Below, in pieces: positions 1-5,902 of a stretch of DNA of 7,367 bases. Source of the stretch: Flavobacteriales bacterium UBA5869 (GTDB taxonomy: Bacteria; Bacteroidota; Bacteroidia; Flavobacteriales_D; Crocinitomicaceae). Where the stretch lies: NCBI GenBank assembly GCA_002432565.1, contig DJFP01000160.1, forward strand, positions 11,644 to 19,010, written 5' to 3'. The position numbers were made by a program, and so were the translations under genes. Each line of letters opens with the position of its first letter. Position 1 is the stretch's first letter. Under the pieces are notes generated by a model. The model was not told where the DNA came from and did no database searches. It worked only from the letters and a program-made list of their open reading frames with translations.

Positions 1-1656
1 CAGTACCTGGGTCAGGGAGCTTACGTGACCAAATTGGAAGCTAAGAATGAATATTTAGCGAAAAACGAATCGAAGTCTATTTCTTTTGTAATGGGTGCAT
101 ACCGCGATATCACAGAAAACCAAATGAAGGTTTCCGACAAAGAAATTCGCGCATTCTACGAAAAGAACAAAGAGAAGCCTAAATACCAGGTGATGGCAGG
201 ACGCGATGTGAAGTACTTTGATGTAACAATCGTTCCTTCTAAAAAGGATTCTGTGGCATTCAATAAACAAATGGCAGTGATCAAGAAAGGGTTCGCGGCT
301 TCTACAAATGATTCTTTGTTCATTCTGAGTAATTCAGAATTGCCAAGATTATATGCTTCCGGCCACATGATGACTTTCCGTCCGGAAGGTGACCCGAAAG
401 CACGCCAGGGAATGACTTACCCGGCTGCCATGGATACAGTATTCAAAACTGCAGCTATCGGTCAGATTGTAGGACCATACAACGAGAACGGAACAACACG
501 TATCGCGAAGGTGATGGATTTTAACTCGAACGTCATGAAAGTGCGTCACATTTTGATCAGCGCTCAAAAAGGAGATACTAAGAAAATTGCTTCTGCTAAA
601 AAATTGGCTGATAGTTTGGTGAAAGTAGTTAACGCAGCAAACTTCGAAGAATTCGTGAAGAAGTACTCAGAAGATCCGGGATCGAAAGACAAAGGAGGTG
701 TTTACGAAGACTTTATGGATTACGAAATGGTAACACCATTCTCTGATTTTGCAAAGAGCAAACCGGTTGGAACAATCGGAGTGGTTCAAACAGATTTCGG
801 ATTCCACATCATGGAAGTATTGGACAGAAAAAGCGATGCAAGATTCCCGGTTTTAGCAGTAGTTCAAAAAACATTGCTTCCGTCTGAAGAGACAAAAATG
901 AGCCTGAAAGACAAAGCATACAACCTATTGGCTAAAATTGACCGCGAATTGAACAAGAAATCGGATATTACAGACAAAATCATCTTGTTCGATACGATTG
1001 CACGCAGAGAAGGGTATTACTCCAGACCGGTACGTATGTTTGATGAGTCTCCGAGAGTACAAGGATTTACCACTAAAATGGCTGCTCAGTCTATTTTGGA
1101 ATTGGCTTACAACGATGAAGCGGAAGTTGGGGACTTGTGTTCTTCTCCTATCCAGGACGACAACCGTTTGATCATCGCGATCGTTTCTTCGATCCGTGAA
1201 AAAGGAGTTCCTGCATTGGTTGATGTTTACGAAAGAATGACAACAGATGCTTTGAACGAGAAGAAAGCAAATTACCTTTTGAAGAAAATGGGATCTGTTA
1301 CGAATTTGGAAGTTTTGGCTAAGAAATTGAAAACAGACGTGAAGCAAGCAGAAGTAACATTCGCATCTCCAAGCATCCAGGGTGGTGGTTACGAGCCGGA
1401 ATTGGTTGGAGCATTGTTCTCCGGTAAGATCAAGGATAAAATGTCTTCTAAGGCAACAGTTGGTCAGTCAGGAGTATATGTGTTCCGTGTGAACAAAACA
1501 GTAAAAGCTCCGGCAGCGAAAAACTACGATGCTGAGAAATTACAGATGTTGGGCCAAATCAAAGGAAGCATTGCAAACTCTTCCCGCCAGGCACTGCAGA
1601 AAAAATTAGAAGTACGCGATAACAGAGCTTTATTGGACGCAGGGATTATTCGCTAA
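1..1656 (+). CDS. ppiD: Parvulin-type peptidyl-prolyl isomerase, PpiD/SurA-like (5' end outside window)
   Basis: The frame is open from base 1 (codons Q-Y-L-G-Q-G...), so the true start lies upstream; the GTG at 25 is internal. 551 codons are visible, whereas Bacteroidota PpiD-like foldases are usually about 700 aa, so the missing part should be the N-terminal membrane anchor and part of the SurA-N-like region. A parvulin rotamase domain covers about residues 180-276. It starts with V-R-H-I-L-I-S (His183), continues through 'KKYSEDPGSKDKGG' and a 'PFSDFA' segment, and ends with F-G-F-H-I-M-E-V (His269), the usual parvulin histidine pair. Before it is a mixed helical region and after it about 275 residues of a degenerate repeat-like region ending D-N-R-A-L-L-D. 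By family it should be a periplasmic, membrane-anchored chaperone and prolyl isomerase for exported and outer-membrane proteins. It is last in its transcription unit, followed by a hairpin terminator. The family is secure; PpiD rather than SurA is inferred from length and C-terminus. Confidence 0.88.
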   Translation, partial: QYLGQGAYVTKLEAKNEYLAKNESKSISFVMGAYRDITENQMKVSDKEIRAFYEKNKEKPKYQVMAGRDVKYFDVTIVPSKKDSVAFNKQMAVIKKGFAASTNDSLFILSNSELPRLYASGHMMTFRPEGDPKARQGMTYPAAMDTVFKTAAIGQIVGPYNENGTTRIAKVMDFNSNVMKVRHILISAQKGDTKKIASAKKLADSLVKVVNAANFEEFVKKYSEDPGSKDKGGVYEDFMDYEMVTPFSDFAKSKPVGTIGVVQTDFGFHIMEVLDRKSDARFPVLAVVQKTLLPSEETKMSLKDKAYNLLAKIDRELNKKSDITDKIILFDTIARREGYYSRPVRMFDESPRVQGFTTKMAAQSILELAYNDEAEVGDLCSSPIQDDNRLIIAIVSSIREKGVPALVDVYERMTTDALNEKKANYLLKKMGSVTNLEVLAKKLKTDVKQAEVTFASPSIQGGGYEPELVGALFSGKIKDKMSSKATVGQSGVYVFRVNKTVKAPAAKNYDAEKLQMLGQIKGSIANSSRQALQKKLEVRDNRALLDAGIIR

Positions 1657-1677
1657 TCGATTTATAATGAAAAAAGG

Positions 1678-1710
1678 AAAGGTTGTGTCTTGATTGATAC
1701 AACCTTTTTT
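1678..1710 (+). terminator. Rho-independent terminator after the PpiD-like gene
   Basis: A perfect 9-bp stem (AAAGGTTGT at 1678-1686, ACAACCTTT at 1699-1707) extends inward by a G-T wobble and two further pairs, leaving a 6-nt loop at 1690-1695. A run of six T (1705-1710) follows. It starts 21 bp after the foldase stop codon, so it should end that transcript. The next gene starts only 35 bp beyond it, so A1 must use a promoter overlapping the hairpin or depend on read-through. Confidence 0.85.
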
Positions 1711-1725
1711 GTTTCATTGCATTAT
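1678..1725 (+). repeat. Terminator-leader repeat, copy 1
   Basis: This 48-bp stretch aligns without gaps to 3406-3453 at a constant offset of 1728 bp. By hand count 37 of 48 positions match. The last 26 positions (1700-1725) match at 23, and all three differences there are T/C transitions. It includes the terminator hairpin plus the T-rich leader before the A1 start. Copy 1 keeps the intact stem, so it is the likely parent copy. Confidence 0.7.
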
Positions 1726-1745
1726 TGAATAAAATAATCTATCCC

Positions 1746-2348
1746 ATGAGAATCAGTTTGCTTTTAGCGATACTTGCTTTTTGCAGTTTCAGCTTTGCCC
1801 AGGAAAAAGAACAGCCTTTAAATAAACTCTTTAATGAGTTTCACGCCTCCGTCAACCATGGAATCGGTGACGGCTCTTTTGGCGGTGGATTGGGAGTGAA
1901 TCATGTTTTTCACCCGGATAAAATTGTTTCGTTCAGAACAGGATTTGATTTCCAGTTTTTTAGCGACCAGAGGTATTCAAACCCTCCTTCTCATTTTGGT
2001 TCTCCCTATGACTATTATTGTTCGTATGTGGATTTGAGCATTCCGTTCATTATGCGAATCAATATCAAATGGGTGTTTATTGAATTGGGAGGGAATTTGG
2101 TGGCAGGGATAGCCGGTCAAAAGAGAGGAGTTCTCAGGGATTATTCACAGCCCTTGCTGGAAACAACCACTAAGGATTCCTGGAATCCGGGATTTTCCAT
2201 AGGTCCGATTTTGGGAATAGGAGGTCGCATCCCACTCACTGAAAAACTGGATTTGTTAATCCGCCCGGATGTGGGAGCAAGCATCTCCTTGGATCGGGAG
2301 TTTGGGAATCTTTATGGACGTTTGTGCTTAGGAATTCATTTGAAATGA
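1746..2348 (+). CDS. Secreted outer-membrane beta-barrel-like protein, paralogue A1
   Basis: 200 aa from the ATG at 1746, chosen because it gives a compact signal peptide (MRISLLLAILAFCSFSFA, then QEKE). A TTG at 1725 in the same frame would add seven residues ahead of it and is less likely. The mature protein begins with a short charged linker, then the paralogue signature N-E-F-H-A-S-V-N-H, a Gly-rich strand (F-G-G-G-L-G-V-N), and alternating amphipathic segments such as 'LSIPFIMRINI' and 'VFIELGGNLVAG'. It ends G-R-L-C-L-G-I-H-L-K. The pattern fits a small barrel of about eight strands (PorT/OmpA-barrel type) in the outer membrane. No OmpA peptidoglycan-binding domain or enzyme motif is present, so the function is unknown. 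It is the first gene of a short run with A2 (10-bp gap) and the broken ORF at 3019. Confidence 0.82.
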   Translation: MRISLLLAILAFCSFSFAQEKEQPLNKLFNEFHASVNHGIGDGSFGGGLGVNHVFHPDKIVSFRTGFDFQFFSDQRYSNPPSHFGSPYDYYCSYVDLSIPFIMRINIKWVFIELGGNLVAGIAGQKRGVLRDYSQPLLETTTKDSWNPGFSIGPILGIGGRIPLTEKLDLLIRPDVGASISLDREFGNLYGRLCLGIHLK

Positions 2349-2358
2349 CCGAATAGAT

Positions 2359-3003
2359 ATGAAACAGTTACTTTTAATTGCTTTAATTGGTTCTTTCACT
2401 TCTTGTTTTGCGCAGGAGAAAAAAACATTCAAGGATTATTTCAACGAATTCCACGTTTCAGTGAACCATGGCGTTCCATTGAATGCACGTGACCGGGCAT
2501 TTTTTGGCGGCGGATTGGGAATGAGTCATGTGTTCCGGGCGGACAGAACGGTAGGAGCAAGGGCAGGTCTTGAATTGGAATGTTTTCACGTAACGGATTA
2601 TAATGTAGGTCCTCCCGAAAGTGATAAAGCAAGAAGTAACCAGCATTTTTACCTGACATCTTTGACCATTCCTTTAAATCTTAGAATCAGTTTTGGAGAA
2701 AAGAAGAATATTTTCCTGGAGTTGGGAGGAAGAGCAGGCTTTGTGGTTTTCGGATACTATACGGCAGATGTCCTTCAAACCGGAAGCAACGGAGAATCTT
2801 ACCTTCAACACGAGAAAACAACCAAAGCTCCTGTAGGATTGGGAACCATTGGTCTGAATTCCGGAATAGGAACAACACTTTCGCTGAATGAAAAATTAGA
2901 CCTGGTCATCCATCCGGAATTTGGAGCGAACTTGTTTTTTATGGATGCGCATGAACGTATTTATCCGTATGGGCGTTTGTGTGTAGGTGTTCGTTTAAAG
3001 TAA
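2359..3003 (+). CDS. Secreted outer-membrane beta-barrel-like protein, paralogue A2
   Basis: 214 aa. The signal peptide is MKQLLLIALIGSFTSCFA, followed by QEKK. The Cys in it has Phe at -3, so I read it as a signal peptidase I substrate rather than a lipoprotein. The mature start (K-D-Y-F-N-E-F-H-V-S-V-N-H-G) closely matches A1. Shared blocks are F-F-G-G-G-L-G near residue 50, the central 'LTIPLNLRISFG', 'IFLELGGRAGF', 'NEKLDLVIHPEFGANL', and the last strand G-R-L-C-V-G-V-R-L-K. It is likely an outer-membrane barrel of unknown function. It starts 10 bp after the A1 stop with no Shine-Dalgarno sequence, which is common in Bacteroidota, so the two are very probably co-transcribed. Compared with A1 it has longer loops after strand 1 and in the middle, where barrel paralogues usually vary because loops face outside. 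Confidence 0.85.
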   Translation: MKQLLLIALIGSFTSCFAQEKKTFKDYFNEFHVSVNHGVPLNARDRAFFGGGLGMSHVFRADRTVGARAGLELECFHVTDYNVGPPESDKARSNQHFYLTSLTIPLNLRISFGEKKNIFLELGGRAGFVVFGYYTADVLQTGSNGESYLQHEKTTKAPVGLGTIGLNSGIGTTLSLNEKLDLVIHPEFGANLFFMDAHERIYPYGRLCVGVRLK

Positions 3004-3018
3004 TTGAAAGGAAACAGG

Positions 3019-3275
3019 ATGAAAGCGATTTATATACTTCTTTTTCGTCATTTTGCTGTGTTTGTGATATTCATTCCCAAAATCCTGATTCTCTCCAAAA
3101 AGCCAGAATCCAATTTTGTTCCAAAAACGAACTTGGAGGCTTAAAAGGAATCGGTCACATAAAAGGATTGGACGATGGGGTCATAAAAAATCCCGAGTGG
3201 GTATTGGAATTGACCAGCACCAATGGTATATATATAAAACCCTGGTTTTTTTTAAATTGCCGGCTAATTAGTTAG
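3019..3275 (+). pseudogene. Frameshifted small secreted protein (degraded or recoded ORF)
   Basis: An ATG at 3019, 15 bp after the A2 stop and preceded by a purine-rich AAGGAAACAGG, opens M-K-A-I-Y-I-L-L-F. This frame then loses its signal-peptide character and stops at 3144 after 41 codons. Moving back one base in the T5 run at 3041-3045 joins it to a second open frame running to the TAG at 3273-3275. The joined product would be 85 aa: a signal peptide (MKAIYILLF + SSFCCVCDIHSQ) ending in the S-Q seen in neighbouring genes, then N-P-D-S-L-Q-K-A-R-I. Its end (I-K-P-W-F-F-L-N-C-R) looks truncated rather than a natural domain end. I do not recognise the family. It could be a pseudogene, a sequencing error in the T run, or a -1 slippage site. 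It does not resemble the barrel paralogues, so it is a different gene trapped in the same operon. Confidence 0.5.
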
Positions 3276-3403
3276 ACTCCGACTCGTCTGAGATTCAATT
3301 AAACAGATATTATCTGCGAAATTGGCGAGATCTGCGTGAGATAAAACCCATTATTACGATTTGGAAATGAGAGCACCTATAGTTTCTTACAAAATATGGA
3401 TTT

Positions 3404-3437
3404 AAAAAGGTCGAGTCGTCACAAATCCAACCTTTTT
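3404..3437 (+). terminator. Weakened terminator-like hairpin upstream of GH16
   Basis: AAAAAGGT at 3404-3411 pairs with ACCTTTTT at 3430-3437, leaving an 18-nt loop. It sits in the same register as the 1678-1710 hairpin, but the inner stem pairs have been lost by substitutions at 3412/3429, 3414/3427 and 3417/3424. It may still terminate transcripts coming from A1-A2, though less efficiently. Confidence 0.45.
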
Positions 3438-3453
3438 CGCTTCACTGCATTAT
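3406..3453 (+). repeat. Terminator-leader repeat, copy 2
   Basis: This is the partner of 1678-1725, aligned without gaps (37 of 48 positions by hand count). The strongest match is CAACCTTTTT followed by TTCA and TGCATTAT at 3428-3453. It lies 59 bp before the GH16 ATG, whereas copy 1 lies 20 bp before the A1 ATG. Confidence 0.7.
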
Positions 3454-3512
3454 CAACCGGGAATGATTCAATAATTCGTTTTATCTTCATAACATACAAT
3501 TAAACTGAAAGA

Positions 3513-4559
3513 ATGAAACTGCTTCAACCGATAGCTGTTCTTGCATTGTCTGCTTTGGTAAGCGGAAACACTGCTTTTTCCCAATGTTTCGATAATACCT
3601 ATGCTAAAATCACCCAAAAAGAACTGGTTTCCTGCAACGATCAGCAGTGGGTACTTGAGTTTGAAGACAACTTTGACGGAAAAGAACTGAAACCCAAAGA
3701 ATGGATCCTTCCTTACCAGGGAGTTTTGGCCGGGTTTAATTTTGAAAGAGACGGTTCCAAAGTGTGGTACGCCAATACAAACACCAATCCTAAAATTCCG
3801 GTTTCCAACAACATTGTTACAGAGAATGGAATCCTGAAGATGATTGCCCGGAAAGAGGCAAGTCCTATTAGGGGAAGTTATGTGGTGGATTGGTCGAAAA
3901 CTCCCCCCGGAAGAGATTCTTCTTCATTCCTGTATTCTTCTGCCTGGATCGAATCCCAGCGCATGTTCGGGTACGGGAAATACGAAGCGCGTATCAAAAT
4001 CCCTAAAGGGAAAGGGTTGTGGCCGGCTTTCTGGCTGTTCAACGGTGAGAACGGAAAACACAATTACGAAATAGATATTTTTGAGTTCTGGAACGAATAT
4101 ACCTGCATGGGAAGGTATAAGAAGAACCGCCTGTCGAAGAATCCGCATTTCACCATTCACGGTGACAGTATCAACCGGAGCAGTTCGCAGTGCGCGGATG
4201 ATCAGTATCCTTGTTACGGAAACTGGGGCAATTCCAAAACAGATTACAGCGATGATTATCACATTTACACCCTGGAATGGGATTATTATAAGATCGTCTG
4301 GTACATCGACGGGAAACAGGTACATATTTTATACCGCTATAGTTCAAAGAACGGAAACCCAACTGATTGCAATACGATTCAGGAAGGATTGGAATACAAA
4401 GTCAATGAATCCTGGCCCTTCACCGAACAAATGCAGGTGCGTTTCAACCTGGGTGTTCAGCATGGAAACAACAACGATCCCAATGAAAGCGATAACTTTC
4501 CACAGGCAATGGAAGTAGATTATTTCCGTTATTACAAAAAAGGACCTGCTAAAGAATAG
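3513..4559 (+). CDS. Secreted glycoside hydrolase family 16 protein (beta-glucanase/laminarinase-like)
   Basis: 348 aa. The signal peptide is MKLLQPIAVLALSALVSGNTAFS, followed by QCFD. A single GH16 jelly-roll domain starts near residue 45 (E-F-E-D-N-F-D-G) and runs almost to the C-terminus (M-E-V-D-Y-F-R-Y-Y). The catalytic motif is E-I-D-I-F-E: Glu186 nucleophile, Asp188 helper, Glu191 acid/base. The ExDxxE spacing is that of the beta-bulge branch (laminarinases, agarases, carrageenases), not the ExDxE branch (lichenases, xyloglucan enzymes). Other family blocks are 'GYGKYEARIKIP', G-L-W-P-A-F-W (168-174) and 'YTLEWDYYKIVWYIDGK'. It should cleave beta-linked (galacto)glucans outside the inner membrane; the exact substrate cannot be read from the sequence. 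There is no carbohydrate-binding module, no type IX secretion C-terminal domain and no adjacent SusC/SusD pair, so it is not in a standard polysaccharide utilisation locus. It probably leads the operon with B1-B3. Confidence 0.9.
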   Translation: MKLLQPIAVLALSALVSGNTAFSQCFDNTYAKITQKELVSCNDQQWVLEFEDNFDGKELKPKEWILPYQGVLAGFNFERDGSKVWYANTNTNPKIPVSNNIVTENGILKMIARKEASPIRGSYVVDWSKTPPGRDSSSFLYSSAWIESQRMFGYGKYEARIKIPKGKGLWPAFWLFNGENGKHNYEIDIFEFWNEYTCMGRYKKNRLSKNPHFTIHGDSINRSSSQCADDQYPCYGNWGNSKTDYSDDYHIYTLEWDYYKIVWYIDGKQVHILYRYSSKNGNPTDCNTIQEGLEYKVNESWPFTEQMQVRFNLGVQHGNNNDPNESDNFPQAMEVDYFRYYKKGPAKE

Positions 4560-4582
4560 TTCGTTAAATCAATTCTTACAAT

Positions 4583-5254
4583 ATGAAAACCATCTTTATC
4601 TTCATTAGTTTAATCCCTTTTGCAGCCTGGACACAGGTTCCGGGCTTCGAGTTTCACGCTTCTGCGAACCTGCCTTTGAATCAGGGAGGAATATATTTCG
4701 GTGCAGGAGTCGGCGGGAATATTCTTTTCAGGGAAAACAAGATTTTCAATTTCAAAACCGGGGTGGAATGCAACTTTTTTCATACCTGGGAATCCAGTGT
4801 ATTTGCTGGCAGTATGGGATCGAACACCGATGTTCATTATAAATACGGTGTTTTGTCCTTCCCGGCTATTGTACGATTTTCTTTTGGAAATGAATATAAG
4901 TTATTCATAGAAACAGGAGTTTATTTGGGGGTCGGTTACGGACAGATGAAATATACCTATGTCAGTTACAGTCCCTACAGTAGCGGTTCTAAATCGAACA
5001 GGTCTGAAGACTATTTTCCGGGTTTGACAATTACTCCTACAGTAGGTTTGGGAGGACGAATCCCGCTTTCGACGCGGATAGATTTATTGCTGAAAAGCGA
5101 GTTTGCACTAAACATAACAGATTTTGACTTCGATGACAAAGCATTTGAAAGCTGGTATATCTATCCTCGTTTTTGTGCTGGAATCCATCTGAAACCCAGA
5201 CCAAAAAAACCGACAAAAAATGGAGTGATCAAAATTGAGCCGCTCCATCCATAG
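4583..5254 (+). CDS. Secreted outer-membrane beta-barrel-like protein, paralogue B1
   Basis: 223 aa. The signal peptide is MKTIFIFISLIPFAAWT, followed by QVPG. The mature protein starts with P-G-F-E-F-H-A-S-A-N, then F-G-A-G-V-G-G-N-I-L-F and K-T-G-V-E-C-N-F-F-H-T-W, the B-subgroup signature. Central 'YGVLSFPAIVRFSFGN' and 'ETGVYLGVGYGQ', then 'TPTVGLGGRIPLSTRIDLL', follow the common plan of about eight amphipathic strands. The last strand (P-R-F-C-A-G-I-H-L) is not the end: a basic, Pro-rich extension (K-P-R-P-K-K-P-T-K-N-G-V-I-K-I) finishes in P-L-H-P. Outer-membrane barrels normally end on the last strand, so this tail is unusual. It starts 23 bp after the GH16 stop, which supports co-transcription. 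Function unknown; probable outer-membrane location. Confidence 0.85.
   Translation: MKTIFIFISLIPFAAWTQVPGFEFHASANLPLNQGGIYFGAGVGGNILFRENKIFNFKTGVECNFFHTWESSVFAGSMGSNTDVHYKYGVLSFPAIVRFSFGNEYKLFIETGVYLGVGYGQMKYTYVSYSPYSSGSKSNRSEDYFPGLTITPTVGLGGRIPLSTRIDLLLKSEFALNITDFDFDDKAFESWYIYPRFCAGIHLKPRPKKPTKNGVIKIEPLHP
5168..5254 (+). repeat. C-terminal tail cassette shared by B1 and B3, copy 1
   Basis: Two blocks are identical at DNA level to the end of B3: 29 bp at 5168-5196 (matching 6470-6498) and 23 bp at 5213-5235 (matching 6518-6540). They encode the last strand and the K-N-G-V-I-K-I tail. Identity that includes third codon positions points to recent duplication or gene conversion. Confidence 0.75.
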
Positions 5255-5288
5255 AATCGTTATTCAAAATCAACCAAAAATTTAAATC

Positions 5289-5864
5289 ATGAAAACAGCA
5301 CTGATCCTATTTATTCTAGTTCCTTTTGGCATCCTGGCTCAAAGAAACATCGGTTCTGAATTCCATCTTTCCGGAAATCATCCCCTGGTTCAGCGTATCG
5401 GCGCAACATTTTTCGGTGGAGGTATTGGAGGCAATGTCATTTTCCGGGATTCGAACACTGTTAGTTTTAAAACGGGACTAGAAATTAATTATTTCCATAC
5501 CTGGGCTACTTTGCAGACACTTTCATTTAAAAGTGGCGATTACCATACTTTGGTCTTATCTATTCCTCTAATGGCGCGTTTTTCCTTTGGAAACAAGAAG
5601 AAGGGATTTTTTGAAGTGGGAACTTATGTTGGAATTGGTTCCGGGAAGTCTGATAATTCTTATTCCAACTACACCCAATACGAATCGTATTCTCCGGGAA
5701 TAGTCATTGCTCCTGCAGCTGGTTTTGGAGGACATATCCGACTTTCACCAAAGGTTGATTTGTTTATCAAACCTGAGTTCGCATTGAATTTGATGGATTT
5801 TTATAACAGATCCTTTGAAAACGCATATTTATACGTGCGCTTTTGCGTGGGAATCCATCTGTAA
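5289..5864 (+). CDS. Secreted outer-membrane beta-barrel-like protein, paralogue B2 (tail-less)
   Basis: 191 aa, the shortest of the five. The signal peptide is MKTALILFILVPFGILA, followed by QRNI. The signature reads G-S-E-F-H-L-S-G-N-H, then F-F-G-G-G-I-G-G-N-V-I-F and K-T-G-L-E-I-N-Y-F-H-T-W. The core blocks 'LVLSIPLMARFSFGNKKK', 'APAAGFGGHIRLS' and 'VDLFIKPEFALNL' align well with B1 and B3. It ends exactly on the last strand (R-F-C-V-G-I-H-L then stop), where B1 and B3 carry on with a basic Pro-rich tail of about 20 residues. Loop insertions are shorter than in its neighbours. It starts 34 bp after B1 in an AT-rich context without Shine-Dalgarno sequence and is probably in the same operon. 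Unknown function; likely an outer-membrane barrel. Confidence 0.85.
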   Translation: MKTALILFILVPFGILAQRNIGSEFHLSGNHPLVQRIGATFFGGGIGGNVIFRDSNTVSFKTGLEINYFHTWATLQTLSFKSGDYHTLVLSIPLMARFSFGNKKKGFFEVGTYVGIGSGKSDNSYSNYTQYESYSPGIVIAPAAGFGGHIRLSPKVDLFIKPEFALNLMDFYNRSFENAYLYVRFCVGIHL

Positions 5865-5902
5865 TCTTGAATTTTTTGATCATTAAACTACCATCAGTAA
5901 TT

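Larger units (their letters stand above)
3276..3512. other. Non-coding stretch with ATCTGCG motifs and a degenerate terminator-leader copy
   Basis: No plausible gene is present in these 237 bp. Two ATCTGCG heptamers lie at 3312-3318 and 3330-3336 (18 bp apart). The first overlaps a 13-bp palindrome, CAGATA-T-TATCTG, at 3304-3316. 'ATCTGCG' runs are, from memory, frequent in intergenic repeats of Flavobacteriales, and a weaker echo (CAGATAAATCCGCG) occurs at 6607-6620. The right half carries the second terminator-leader copy (3406-3453). The remaining 59 bp before the GH16 start are AT-rich and would have to hold its promoter, but I see no convincing TTG / TAnnTTTG pair. Just upstream, 3236-3252 has a weak AAAAC/GTTTT hairpin running into eight T, a possible but poor terminator for the A1-A2 unit. 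Confidence 0.5.

Noticed and set aside
925..1347. 140-codon minus-strand open frame inside the foldase gene
   Set aside because: Antisense to a strongly conserved coding region, Phe/Arg/Ser-rich composition typical of shadow translation, and no upstream signals.
2386..2415. Lipoprotein signal in A2 (Cys near residue 16)
   Set aside because: Phe at -3 does not fit a lipobox, and the A1 paralogue ends in a normal F-A|Q cleavage site at the equivalent place.
2979..3275. Single 98-codon frame starting inside the end of A2
   Set aside because: Its start overlaps A2 and gives no signal peptide or RBS. The ATG at 3019 plus a one-base shift gives a far better protein start, so only the downstream part is treated as real.
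3454..3512. Bacteroidota-type promoter before GH16 (TATCTTCA near 3483)
   Set aside because: Only partial agreement with TAnnTTTG and no properly spaced TTG element, so it is not called.
3924..4518. Open frames of 133 and 145 codons overlapping the GH16 gene (minus and plus strand)
   Set aside because: They lie wholly inside a clear GH16 domain, have no family motifs and are explained as shadow frames.
5843..5902. GTG start at 5843 for B3
   Set aside because: It would overlap the B2 end and place 20 residues before a complete signal peptide; the ATG at 5903 matches the start pattern of the paralogues.
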